64,000 nucleotides of DNA. It comes from Candidatus Scybalocola faecigallinarum. GTDB taxonomy: Bacteria > Bacillota > Clostridia > Lachnospirales > Lachnospiraceae. Location: positions 22,185-86,184 of the forward strand of contig DVIT01000004.1 in assembly GCA_018711005.1 (NCBI GenBank), in the 5' to 3' direction. Below are positions 25,574-34,135 of this stretch, piece by piece. The stretch's first letter is position 1. Every line of letters begins with the position of its first letter. The position numbers were made by a program, and so were the translations under genes. The notes beneath the pieces were generated by a model. It was not told the DNA's origin, made no database searches, and saw nothing but the letters and a program-made list of their open reading frames with translations.

Positions 25574-25598
25574 TAACAGTTCACTGCCTGAACTGTTA
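25574..25598. repeat. Dispersed palindrome, copy in the FAD operon leader
   Basis: TAACAGTTCA-CTGCC-TGAACTGTTA, 10-bp perfect arms. It belongs to the palindrome family with core GGCTGAACWGTTAC and lies in the 5' leader, 13 bases before the Shine-Dalgarno. Confidence 0.7.
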
Positions 25599-25624
25599 TT
25601 GCATCCAACCAGGAGGTGTTGTCT

Positions 25625-27031
25625 ATGAAATATGATGTGATCATTATCGGGGCAGGCCCTTCCGGGATTTTTTGCGCCTACGAGCTGATGAAAGAGAATC
25701 CGGACATGAAAGTCCTGATGATCGAAAAAGGCCGTGCCATTGAGTACCGGAATTGTCCGAAACGTAAGACGAAAAAGTGTGTGGGCTGTGTACCATGCTC
25801 TATCACTACAGGTTTTGCCGGAGCCGGGGCATTTTCCGACGGAAAGCTTTCTCTTTCGCCGGATGTGGGCGGGAACCTGCCGGAAATCCTGGGCTATGAA
25901 AGGACAGAAGAACTGATCCATGAAGCGGATCAGGTATATCTTAAGTTTGGCGCTGATGAAAAGGTTTACGGTATTGATGATTATGCAGCTATTGAGCAGA
26001 TCCGTGCCAAAGCGATCCGGGCCAATTTAAAACTGATCGAATGTCCCATCCGCCATCTTGGCACAGAGGAAGGCTATAAGATTTATACCCGCATCCAGGA
26101 GCATTTGCTGGCAGCGGGAGTAACGATCCGGTTTATGACCATGGTAAAGGATATTGTCATGGAGGATGGCCGTGCTGTGGGCGTGATCACGGATAAGGGC
26201 GAGACCTATTATGCCGATGAAGTGGTTGCCGGTGTGGGCCGGGAAGGCTCCGAATGGTTTTCCGGTATTTGTAAGGCTCACGGGATCGAGACACGGGTCG
26301 GTACGGTAGATGTGGGCGTCCGGGTGGAAGTTCGGGACGAGATCATGAAAGAACTGAATGAAAAGCTTTATGAGGCTAAGCTGGTGTATTATACCCCTAC
26401 CTTTGATGATAAAGTAAGAGTATTCTGCACCAATCCTTCCGGTGAGGTGGCAACAGAATATTATGAAGGCGGCCTGGCAGTGGTCAATGGTCATGCCTAT
26501 AAGTCTCAGGAGTTTAAGACAAAGAATACAAACTTTGCTCTGCTGGTCTCTAAAAACTTTACATCACCCTTTAAATCTCCCATTGAATATGGCAAGCATA
26601 TTGCCCAGCTGGGAAATATGCTGTGTGACGGGAAGATCCTTGTACAGCGCTACGGTGACTTTAAGCGGGGCCGCCGGACAACCCAGGAACGTATGGTGCG
26701 CAATAACATTATGGCTACGTTAAAAGACGCGGTTCCCGGAGACCTGTCCCTTGTATTTCCGCACCGGATCATGGTGGATATTGTGGAAATGATCGAGGCA
26801 CTGGATAAGGTGACGCCGGGCATTGCCAGCGATGAGACGCTTTTATACGGCGTGGAAGTGAAGTTTTATTCCAACAAGGTGCTTGTTAACGAGGATTTTG
26901 AAACCAGCGTTCCAGGCCTTCGGGCAATGGGCGACGGCGCCAGTGTTACAAGAGGCCTTCAGCAGGCATCGGCCAACGGGATCAGTGTGGCCAGGAGCAT
27001 ATTAAAGAAAAGAGGCATTGAAATTAAATGA
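25625..27031 (+). CDS. NAD(P)/FAD-dependent oxidoreductase (COG2509 type)
   Basis: 468 residues. N-terminal Rossmann motif DVIIIGAGPSGIFCAYEL; then a cysteine-containing segment KCVGCVPCSITTGFAGAGAF (residues ~50-70) with SDGKLSLS; C-terminal MGDGASVTRGLQQASANGI, the second FAD contact. This fits the uncharacterised FAD-dependent dehydrogenases of COG2509. The reaction is unknown. AGGAGG is 8 bases before the ATG. The stop overlaps the start of the ATP-grasp gene, so the two are co-translated. Confidence 0.87.
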   Translation: MKYDVIIIGAGPSGIFCAYELMKENPDMKVLMIEKGRAIEYRNCPKRKTKKCVGCVPCSITTGFAGAGAFSDGKLSLSPDVGGNLPEILGYERTEELIHEADQVYLKFGADEKVYGIDDYAAIEQIRAKAIRANLKLIECPIRHLGTEEGYKIYTRIQEHLLAAGVTIRFMTMVKDIVMEDGRAVGVITDKGETYYADEVVAGVGREGSEWFSGICKAHGIETRVGTVDVGVRVEVRDEIMKELNEKLYEAKLVYYTPTFDDKVRVFCTNPSGEVATEYYEGGLAVVNGHAYKSQEFKTKNTNFALLVSKNFTSPFKSPIEYGKHIAQLGNMLCDGKILVQRYGDFKRGRRTTQERMVRNNIMATLKDAVPGDLSLVFPHRIMVDIVEMIEALDKVTPGIASDETLLYGVEVKFYSNKVLVNEDFETSVPGLRAMGDGASVTRGLQQASANGISVARSILKKRGIEIK

Positions 27032-28242
27032 TGGAATTTAAAGAACGGGAATTTGTTCCCGTAGTTTTTGGGGCAGATATTAATACCTACAGTGTGGCCC
27101 GGGCATTTTATGAGGAATACCAGGTAAAGACATGGGTTCTCGGGAAATATATGTCCGGCCCAAGCTGCTACAGCAAGATCACCAATTACCGCAGAAATCC
27201 TCAGATGGATACCGAAGAAGTGATGTTAAAGGCGATCCGCAAGCTGTCCAAGAAGTTTTCGGATAAGAAGCTGATCGTCCTTGGCTGCGGCGATAATTAT
27301 GTGGAAATGCTCAGCAAGCTGAAGGATAAGCTGCCGGAAAATGTGATCGCCCCTTATATTGACCATGAGCTGATGGTGCAGCTGATTTTTAAGGAGAACT
27401 TTTATAAATTATGTGATAAGCATGGCATTGACTACCCGGCAACCCTGGTTTACAGCAGGGATATGGGATCTGATGTGGATGTGAAGTTCCAGTATCCGGT
27501 CATCTTAAAGCCGTCCAATGGCGTGGATTATTTCCATCATCCGTTTGAGGGACAGCATAAGATTTATAAGCTGAACTCCCTGGAAGAAGTGAAAAAGACG
27601 ATTGAAGATATTTATGCTTCCGGTTACTCGGACAAGCTGATCATCCAGGATATGATCCCGGGAAATGACGAATATATGCGGGTGCTTACATGCTATTCAG
27701 ACAGAAATCATAAAGTGAAAATGATGTGCCTGGGCCATGTGCTCCTGGAAGAACATACGCCTCTGGGATTGGGAAATCACGCCCTGATCATTACCGAGCC
27801 CAATGATTCCTTAACAGAAAAGGTAAGAAATCTTCTGGAAGATCTGGACTTTGTAGGATTTTCCAACTTTGATATTAAATATGATTCCAGAGATGGAAAG
27901 TATAAGTTTTTTGAACTGAACTGCCGTCAGGGCCGCAGCAACTTCTATGTGACCAACTCCGGCTTTAACATTGCCCGCTACCTGGTGGAAGATTACATTG
28001 AACAGAAGGATATTCCTTTTAAGACCGCACAGGACGAATATTTGTGGATGGTCGTTCCCAAGGCTGTTGCCTTTAAGTACGTTAAAGATCCGGAAATGAA
28101 GCAGCGCATGAAAAAGCTGATCAAAGAAAAGAAAATGGTCAACCCTCTGTTTATGCGGGGCGACCTTGGATTAAAGCGCTATCTGCGTCTTGTGAAAGGC
28201 CATCTGCGCCATTATTCTAACTATAAAAAATATTATAACTGA
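27028..28242 (+). CDS. ATP-grasp ligase related to D-aspartate ligase (Asl family)
   Basis: 404 residues. REFVPVVFGADINTYSVAR, IVLGCGDNYVEML, IAPYIDHELM, LKPSNGVDYFHHPFEG, IIQDMIPGNDEYMRVL, MMCLGHVLLEEHTP, GFSNFDIKYDSRDGKYKFFE and LNCRQGRSNF follow the layout of the Enterococcus faecium D-aspartate ligase, which adds D-Asp to the lysine of peptidoglycan precursors. Similarity was judged by eye from memory of the family. The start overlaps the FAD gene stop (ATGATG). Other carboxylate-amine ligations are possible. An aspartate racemase lies 11 kb downstream. Confidence 0.72.
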   Translation: MMEFKEREFVPVVFGADINTYSVARAFYEEYQVKTWVLGKYMSGPSCYSKITNYRRNPQMDTEEVMLKAIRKLSKKFSDKKLIVLGCGDNYVEMLSKLKDKLPENVIAPYIDHELMVQLIFKENFYKLCDKHGIDYPATLVYSRDMGSDVDVKFQYPVILKPSNGVDYFHHPFEGQHKIYKLNSLEEVKKTIEDIYASGYSDKLIIQDMIPGNDEYMRVLTCYSDRNHKVKMMCLGHVLLEEHTPLGLGNHALIITEPNDSLTEKVRNLLEDLDFVGFSNFDIKYDSRDGKYKFFELNCRQGRSNFYVTNSGFNIARYLVEDYIEQKDIPFKTAQDEYLWMVVPKAVAFKYVKDPEMKQRMKKLIKEKKMVNPLFMRGDLGLKRYLRLVKGHLRHYSNYKKYYN

Positions 28243-28254
28243 TGTAATTTCCCC

Positions 28255-28280
28255 GGGGCTGCCGTGAAAACGGCAGCCCC
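28255..28280. terminator. GC-rich hairpin between convergent genes
   Basis: GGGGCTGCCGT-GAAA-ACGGCAGCCCC, an 11-bp stem with a GNRA-type loop, between the ATP-grasp gene and the convergent acetyltransferase. No T run follows. Confidence 0.6.
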
Positions 28281-28307
28281 AGGCAAAAGGGGGCAGGAAA
28301 TCCCTGT

Positions 28308-28811
28308 TTACATGTGTAAAACGTATCTCCATCCCTTTTCTGTTTTTTCATAAGGCCTGAATCCGGCCTTTTCAAAGCATTTTCTTGATCCCGTATTATA
28401 ATCATAAATTTCATCAACAAAAAGCTCTTTGTAACCTAGACGGATGCCCCGGCGGACCAGGCTGCACACGACTTTTGTGCCAAGGCCCATGCCTCTGAGC
28501 AACGGATCGCCGATGACGATAGGCATATCCTCTTGCCAGAAGGTCACATCCCCTACAGGCGTCCAGAGATCATTTCTGAAAATTTCAATAAAGTATAATT
28601 CTCCATGGGCATTCAAATAGGTATACATTTTTTCAATCCGTTCCATAGAGTAGGGCTCGATTTTTCCGTCCACCAGGCGCACGGTTTCCGGATCCTGGTA
28701 CCATGGCCAGGCAAAATTAAAATGACCGTCATATTTGCGCAGCCGCAGTTTTATGTGATCCTGGCAGGGAACATGAAGAACCTCCGGCTGTTGGATTCCG
28801 GGAATAGGCAT
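28308..28811 (-). CDS. GNAT family N-acetyltransferase
   Basis: 167 residues of the RimJ/RimL-like acetyltransferase type: LRLRKYDGHFNFAWPWYQDP, IGDPLLRGMGLGTKVVCSL (acetyl-CoA loop, residues ~100-118), DYNTGSRKCFEKAGFRPYEK. The ATG at 28811 has AGGAGG 8 bases upstream. Substrate unknown. It is monocistronic. Confidence 0.85.
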   Translation of the reverse strand: MPIPGIQQPEVLHVPCQDHIKLRLRKYDGHFNFAWPWYQDPETVRLVDGKIEPYSMERIEKMYTYLNAHGELYFIEIFRNDLWTPVGDVTFWQEDMPIVIGDPLLRGMGLGTKVVCSLVRRGIRLGYKELFVDEIYDYNTGSRKCFEKAGFRPYEKTEKGWRYVLHM

Positions 28812-29126
28812 TGCAGTCACCTCCTGTATTTTGCGTCGGCAGTAAACACTGCGTTTTTATCATAACAAAATCCGGAGAAAAATTCCAGAAAAACGGCAAT
28901 AATACCTGCAGGGCTGTGAAACCCAAGCCAGCAGACCCGGGATTTCACAGCCCCTAATATATTTCCCCTCTCATGATGTATTTTATATGAAAAAACTGCT
29001 TAAAGGGCATAATTCTGACAGACCGCAGGATAAACGGATAAACAGCATTATAAATCTGTCATTGACAAAAAAACCGGCCCACGGTAGTCTGTAATTAGAA
29101 GATCGTGAAAAGAGGAGGGAATGGAA
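28812..29126. promoter_or_regulatory. Divergent region upstream of the ABC exporter
   Basis: TTGACA (29062-29067), 17 bases, TAGTCT (29085-29090) is a likely promoter for the ABC genes. An 11-bp hairpin GGGCTGTGAAA / TTTCACAGCCC spans 28911-28953; its role is unclear. No gene is seen. Confidence 0.5.
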
Positions 29127-29828
29127 ATGGATGTTTTGGAGCTTAAGGATGTGCGGTATGTGTATCAGACAAAGTATCAGAAAAAGGAAGCGCTTAAAGG
29201 GATCAGCGGGATTTTTGAGACGGGAAAGCTGTATGCTGTGGTCGGGCGGTCCGGCAGCGGCAAGACGACCTTGCTGTCGTTAATGGCAGGGTTGGATCTG
29301 CCCACATCCGGGGATGTGATCTGTGAAGGTGTTTCCACAGCCCGGATGGATCTTGCAAAATACCGGAGGGAAAATGCGGCGGTGATCTATCAAAGCTTCC
29401 GGCTGATCCCGCTGCTTACGGTGGCGGAAAATATTATGTATCCCATGGAGCTTATGGGAATGAAGGCAAAGCAGGCCCGGAAGCAGGCCCGGGAGCTGGC
29501 TCAAAAGGTAAACCTGCCGGAAGAACTTCTGGATCGTTTTCCAACCATGCTTTCCGGCGGTGAGCAGCAGAGAGTGGCTATTGCCAGAGCATTGGGGATG
29601 AATACAAAGCTCCTTTTGGCAGATGAACCAACAGGAAATCTGGATACCCAAAACAGCAGTCTCATTTTTGAACTTTTGCAGGAGCTGGCCCATGAAATGG
29701 ACTACTGCGTTATTGTTGTTACCCATGATATGGAACTGGCATCAAAAGCGGATCAGATTATAGAGCTGCAGGACGGAAGGGTTGTTGAAGATGACCCGGA
29801 AGGAGGAAATGGGAGGGATAACGGATGA
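29127..29828 (+). CDS. ABC exporter ATP-binding protein (MacB/LolD type)
   Basis: 233 residues. Walker A GRSGSGKTTLL (~residues 37-47), Q-loop VIYQSFRLIPLLTVAEN, signature LSGGEQQRVAIARAL, Walker B LLLADEPTGNLD, switch VVTHDMELA. This is the subfamily that pairs with FtsX-domain permeases. The second ATG (29127) is preferred, since AGGAGG is 8 bases upstream. The stop overlaps the permease start (ATGA). Confidence 0.93.
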   Translation: MDVLELKDVRYVYQTKYQKKEALKGISGIFETGKLYAVVGRSGSGKTTLLSLMAGLDLPTSGDVICEGVSTARMDLAKYRRENAAVIYQSFRLIPLLTVAENIMYPMELMGMKAKQARKQARELAQKVNLPEELLDRFPTMLSGGEQQRVAIARALGMNTKLLLADEPTGNLDTQNSSLIFELLQELAHEMDYCVIVVTHDMELASKADQIIELQDGRVVEDDPEGGNGRDNG

Positions 29829-32800
29829 TTTTTCGCAATAGTATCCGCATGACCTTAAGAGCCAGGGGAAGGACGTCCCTTTTTACGGCGCTGATCCTTT
29901 TGCTGACACTGAGCCTGACACTGGGGCTTGGAATGTATGCCTGGGCCTCCGGGATGCTGGCGGCCATGGATGAGCAATACACCTCTGTGGCTTTGGCAGA
30001 ATACATTGGGGAAGATTATCCGGACCCGGATGCGTCGGATGCTTATGCCAGACAGATATGGGAGCAGGTGGATCCGGCGGCTTTGTCTGGTCTTGCGGGA
30101 GTTCAGGCATGGGAACCGTGGGACGAGACCCTGGCCGCCCTGGAAGGGTATGAGCGTATTGACGGGACGATCCCCTATGAAGGATGGGCTGTTTTGGAGG
30201 CTTCCGGCTTTTATCCGGTAAACACTGTGGGTGGAAAGACGATTTATTCGGCCCGGATCGTTAATACTTTGTATAACCAAAATGACCGGGGAACGATGAT
30301 GATGGTGGAGGCAGGCGACACCGGCTTTGAGCCGGAGGCGGGAGCGTCCTATTTGATCCATGGAACGTTTTCTGACAGTAATACAAGCAACCCCACCTTA
30401 TACCTGGTGGATTTTGATACGGGAGAGCCGGCCTTTTACAAGCTGTCAGGCGCGGATGATCCGGCTTTGACGGACAGTATATTTACCCAAAGAGCAGCGT
30501 ATTATGCAGCGGCCAATAATTATATCCGTATTACCGCCTCAGATATGCCAAAGGCCCTGGAGGAGTTCCATCAGGGAGTGCTTACGCTGGAAGAAGGCCG
30601 GTTCCCTGAGGCCGGGGAAACCGGTGTATGTGTTGTAGACGGCCGAATGGCTGCGCAGATGAATCTGGCCACAGGTGATGAACTTCGCCTGACTTTATTG
30701 GATTCAGATGAAAATGATCGTTTCCTTTTGACAGAAAGGGGCAGTGAAAAAAATCTCACCATTGTGGGGATCACATCTTTTAATGAGGATTGGTCCGGGC
30801 ATGTGTGGGTATCGGAAGGCGAAGGCGGATTCTCTCAGCCGTTTTTCGGGTTCCGTCTGGGGATGGCTGTGCTGGATAATGCCCGGGCCCGCCAGACAGC
30901 CGATGATCTCCGGCAGCTTATGCCTGAGGGAGTCCAGGTAACGCTGTATGACCAGGGGTATTTTGCGGCGGCCCAGCCGTTGGCGGCCATGGAAACGACG
31001 GCCCTTGCAGTGGCCGGGGCGTCAGCCTGCGGCGCTGCGGCTGTGCTGGTGCTGTTTGCAAGCCTGTTTATCGGGCGGCAGAAAGAAACGGTAGGTATTT
31101 TAAGATCTTTGGGCACACCGGTGTGGAAAATACGTTTGTGGCTTTTGTCCGGCGCCGGAATGATCGCAGCGGCAGCTGCTGCGGCCGGTGCAATCCTTGG
31201 GCGCCTTTTTATGGGAAACATGATCCGGTGGGCCCTGGACGCAGCCCGGAGTCTTTATGCTGTTGACCAAAGGTACAGTGAATCTGCCATGGGAATTTCT
31301 CTTTCCGTGGAGGAAATATCTGCCATGCCTCTGTGGCCGGCCATAGCGTCCGGGATTGGAGTCTTTGCGGCAGCCCTTATATTATGTGTGGTATTTTTAT
31401 CCCAGGCTTTAGATCAGTCTGCGCCCAAAAAGGGAAAGGAAAAGGTGCGGGTTCCCCGGGGAAAAACGTCGGTCTTGGGCCAGGGGATCTTCAGATATTC
31501 TCCCCTCTTTGCCATAAGATCCGCAGGCAGGTCTTTGATCGTTATTGCTGCATCAATGATCCTTACACTATTTCTTGGCATCCTTTTGATCTTGTCCGGA
31601 GGATGGCAGACACAAATGGATCAGCTTTACGATACGGCCCAGATCCGGGGGAGGGTGACCAGTACCAGCGGACGCCAGGCCACAAACCTGCTTGTCAGCG
31701 GGGAAAATGTCCAGCTTTTATGGGGCTCGGACATGCTCAGTGATATTGGCGTTTCTATAGGGTGGAATTACTGGTTCCCGGAGGAAATGCCCGCTTTTGG
31801 GGAAGGGGGATTTGCCCAGGAAACAAAAAATAACTGGATCGCCCGGCAGCCAAAGCTGACTGCCATAAACAGCCTTTTGGCGGCTCCGGACTTTTATTAC
31901 GACGAAGATGTACAGGTTCAGTGGCTGGAAGGATGGGATGAATCCTTTCTTTCCGATGATGCGTATTATCCGGTAACAGATTCCATCGGCTTTATGGATG
32001 GAGAAACATGGCGTCAGGGACAGGAGCCTTTGACTTATCCGTGTATTGTCAGCCAGGAGTTTTTTAAAGCACGGGGATTTGAACTTGGAGATACATTTTC
32101 CGTGCGTCTCATTGTCCGGGTGAGGAGCTTTGAGATCGAGATAGAGCCGGAGCTGAGAATTGTGGGAGCCTATTCCGCCAGCGGTGAGGAAGGCATTTAT
32201 GTACCTTTATCCTTTTGGACATACCCTAACTTACTGACCGGAGAAGGGGCAGAAGCTGTGACCGGGGAGGCAGTATCCCCATATTCCGAGTCGGGGATGG
32301 ACCAGTATGTTTATACGTTTCAGAGGACCAATTTTTCAACCTGCCGCTTTACCCTGAAGTCAGCCAGAATGCTGGACAGCTTCAGACAATATCTGGCAGA
32401 TCACAGTGTAAGCCAGGCCGGAGTGCTGGGGGAAAATCGTATGACGGTAGTGCTGGAGGATCAGTCTTTTGCGGAAACTGCAGGGGGGGTGGGCCGTCTT
32501 ATCAGCTTTTGCCGGATCTTATTCCCGGCCCTTTTTGCCGCAGTATGTCTGCTGGGATTTGTCATCTCCTGGCTGATGACCGGAAGCCGGCGTATGGAAT
32601 TTGCCATTCTTCGGGGAATCGGCACTTCCGGGATAAAAGTATTTTTGATCTTCTTTTTAGAACAGATGATCACATGCCTTTGCGGCAGTATCCTGGGCGG
32701 GCTGATCCTGACCGCCTTTGGCAGCGCCGGGGCCGCCTGGACGGCTGCGGGCGGATTTTTCCTGTGCTACATGGGCGGCGCTGCGGTGTCTGTTATGCTG

Positions 32801-32845
32801 GCTGAACGGACGAAGCTTATGGATTTACTTTCTGAGCGGGAATAG
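29825..32845 (+). CDS. ABC exporter permease with two FtsX domains
   Basis: 1006 residues. A first membrane span (residues ~15-37), a ~350-residue extracellular part, three spans at ~393-535, then a repeat of the plan: a span at ~578-600, a second extracellular part, and three spans at ~898-995 with AILRGIGTSG. Two FtsX domains in one chain are typical of Firmicute macrolide/peptide exporters working with a MacB-like ATPase. The substrate is unknown; no two-component system is adjacent. Confidence 0.88.
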   Translation: MIFRNSIRMTLRARGRTSLFTALILLLTLSLTLGLGMYAWASGMLAAMDEQYTSVALAEYIGEDYPDPDASDAYARQIWEQVDPAALSGLAGVQAWEPWDETLAALEGYERIDGTIPYEGWAVLEASGFYPVNTVGGKTIYSARIVNTLYNQNDRGTMMMVEAGDTGFEPEAGASYLIHGTFSDSNTSNPTLYLVDFDTGEPAFYKLSGADDPALTDSIFTQRAAYYAAANNYIRITASDMPKALEEFHQGVLTLEEGRFPEAGETGVCVVDGRMAAQMNLATGDELRLTLLDSDENDRFLLTERGSEKNLTIVGITSFNEDWSGHVWVSEGEGGFSQPFFGFRLGMAVLDNARARQTADDLRQLMPEGVQVTLYDQGYFAAAQPLAAMETTALAVAGASACGAAAVLVLFASLFIGRQKETVGILRSLGTPVWKIRLWLLSGAGMIAAAAAAAGAILGRLFMGNMIRWALDAARSLYAVDQRYSESAMGISLSVEEISAMPLWPAIASGIGVFAAALILCVVFLSQALDQSAPKKGKEKVRVPRGKTSVLGQGIFRYSPLFAIRSAGRSLIVIAASMILTLFLGILLILSGGWQTQMDQLYDTAQIRGRVTSTSGRQATNLLVSGENVQLLWGSDMLSDIGVSIGWNYWFPEEMPAFGEGGFAQETKNNWIARQPKLTAINSLLAAPDFYYDEDVQVQWLEGWDESFLSDDAYYPVTDSIGFMDGETWRQGQEPLTYPCIVSQEFFKARGFELGDTFSVRLIVRVRSFEIEIEPELRIVGAYSASGEEGIYVPLSFWTYPNLLTGEGAEAVTGEAVSPYSESGMDQYVYTFQRTNFSTCRFTLKSARMLDSFRQYLADHSVSQAGVLGENRMTVVLEDQSFAETAGGVGRLISFCRILFPALFAAVCLLGFVISWLMTGSRRMEFAILRGIGTSGIKVFLIFFLEQMITCLCGSILGGLILTAFGSAGAAWTAAGGFFLCYMGGAAVSVMLAERTKLMDLLSERE

Positions 32846-32870
32846 CGGTCTTTTAATAGGGAAAACAAAA

Positions 32871-32921
32871 AAATGCCGGGAATGGATCTTATAAATAACA
32901 GATCCGTTCCCGGCATTTTTG
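32871..32921 (+). terminator. Intrinsic terminator of the ABC operon
   Basis: AAATGCCGGGAATGGATCT pairs with AGATCCGTTCCCGGCATTT (one G-T pair), 10-base loop, followed by TTT. Confidence 0.9.
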
Positions 32922-32961
32922 TATGAGTCCTGTGCTGTGACAGGCGGCTTAATGTATTATT

Positions 32962-33867
32962 TTAAGAAAATGCGTGTTTTACATGATAGGGCAGGATATC
33001 CGCAGGAAAAATGAGTGTATCATTTTCCCCCAGCTCCATAATATGCCCGATCAGTGAATAAATAAAGTCAGATGTATGATGCTCAACGTCATGAGCCATG
33101 TTAAATTCAGTAATATCTATAGCGGCTACCGGAAGTTCTTTTAGAAAGTATGTAAACATCTGATAAATGTCTGCCAGATTAAAACCGGTGTCTGCCGGAA
33201 GGGATACGCCCGGTATAAGGGCAGGATCCATGGCGTCCAGGCTGAAGCTTAAATGAATAGCGTCTAAATGATCCAAATACTGGATGGACTGCTGTATACA
33301 TGCAGTAAGTCCCATACGGCAGGTTTCTTCATATGTATAATATTTAATCTTAAGCTCCTTAAGAAGCTGTTTTTCGGAAGGTGTTATTTTTTGAAGTCCG
33401 AGCATGACTATATTTTCAGGGCGAATCTTAATTTGGGAAGTGAGAATGTTAGTGAGAGATTTTTCGCCCATGCCCAGAAGTGCCGAGACACTCATTTCCC
33501 GGATATTTCCGCTGGCAAGCGTCTGCTGCGTGTGCATGTCCGGAAATGCGCTGATCCAGATCAGCCCGAGATTTTCATAATTGGCGCTTGTGGCGGAAAC
33601 GGAACCGATCACAGCGCTCCGGTCGCCGGCAATAAAAAGAGGGATGTCTTTATGTCGGATAACATGATGCTGATATTTTGCGATCGCCCAACAGGTTGAG
33701 ACAACGCTGTTTAGATTTTTAAGATCAGAAAGATTATTTTCAGGCATGGTAATTTCCGGAACAACAGGAATACTCAGATCATAGTATTGATTCAAATAAT
33801 CAAGACTATACATTAGGCCCTCATCACCAACCCCATAGTGCATCGGACAACCATAAATACTATACAT
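32962..33867 (-). CDS. Arginase-fold protein lacking most metal ligands
   Basis: 301 residues with the ureohydrolase (arginase/agmatinase/formimidoylglutamase) fold. The metal motifs are altered: GGDHS appears as AGDRS, D-A-H-A-D appears as SAFPD (in WISAFPDMHT), and SFDxDAxDP appears as SFSLDAMDP. Thus three or four of six Mn ligands are replaced (His to Arg, Asp to Ser, His to Phe, Asp to Ser), while one Asp in each of the last two motifs stays. The frame is intact and GGAGG lies 5 bases before the ATG at 33867. It is probably not a hydrolase; a binding or regulatory role is possible. Confidence 0.8.
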   Translation of the reverse strand: MYSIYGCPMHYGVGDEGLMYSLDYLNQYYDLSIPVVPEITMPENNLSDLKNLNSVVSTCWAIAKYQHHVIRHKDIPLFIAGDRSAVIGSVSATSANYENLGLIWISAFPDMHTQQTLASGNIREMSVSALLGMGEKSLTNILTSQIKIRPENIVMLGLQKITPSEKQLLKELKIKYYTYEETCRMGLTACIQQSIQYLDHLDAIHLSFSLDAMDPALIPGVSLPADTGFNLADIYQMFTYFLKELPVAAIDITEFNMAHDVEHHTSDFIYSLIGHIMELGENDTLIFPADILPYHVKHAFS

Positions 33868-33916
33868 ACAGACCTCCAAAATCCATGAATAACTGAGGTT
33901 ATTCATAAATATACGT

Positions 33917-33939
33917 ATCGGCCGGACAATCCGGCCGAT
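33917..33939 (-). promoter_or_regulatory. Hairpin in the leader of the arginase-fold gene
   Basis: ATCGGCCGGA-CAA-TCCGGCCGAT, a perfect 10-bp stem 50 bases before the start codon. It could act as an attenuator or a terminator for transcripts from the MFS side. Confidence 0.45.
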
Positions 33940-34023
33940 TTGTTCGTTAAATGAATACAGATTTCAATATAGCATATTTCGCTAAAAGAATCAAGAAAAA
34001 TTGCATTACCTTAACAGAGTGGT

Positions 34024-34073
34024 GTAACTATTCAGCCATGGGACCCAACGGACTGGCATGACTGAATAGTTAC
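34024..34073. repeat. Dispersed palindrome, long-loop copy
   Basis: GTAACTATTCAG and CTGAATAGTTAC are perfect 12-bp arms with a 26-base loop. A half copy in the opposite sense, GGCTGAATAGTTAC at 35444-35457, lies on the other side of the MFS gene. Confidence 0.65.
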
Positions 34074-34135
34074 AGAGCGGCTGTGCTGCCGGAGATCTGC
34101 AGTAATTTCAGTGCTTTTAAGGAGGTATTGACCGG

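Noticed and set aside
32962..33867. Functional arginase or agmatinase
   Set aside because: Most metal ligands are replaced, so catalytic annotation is not supported.
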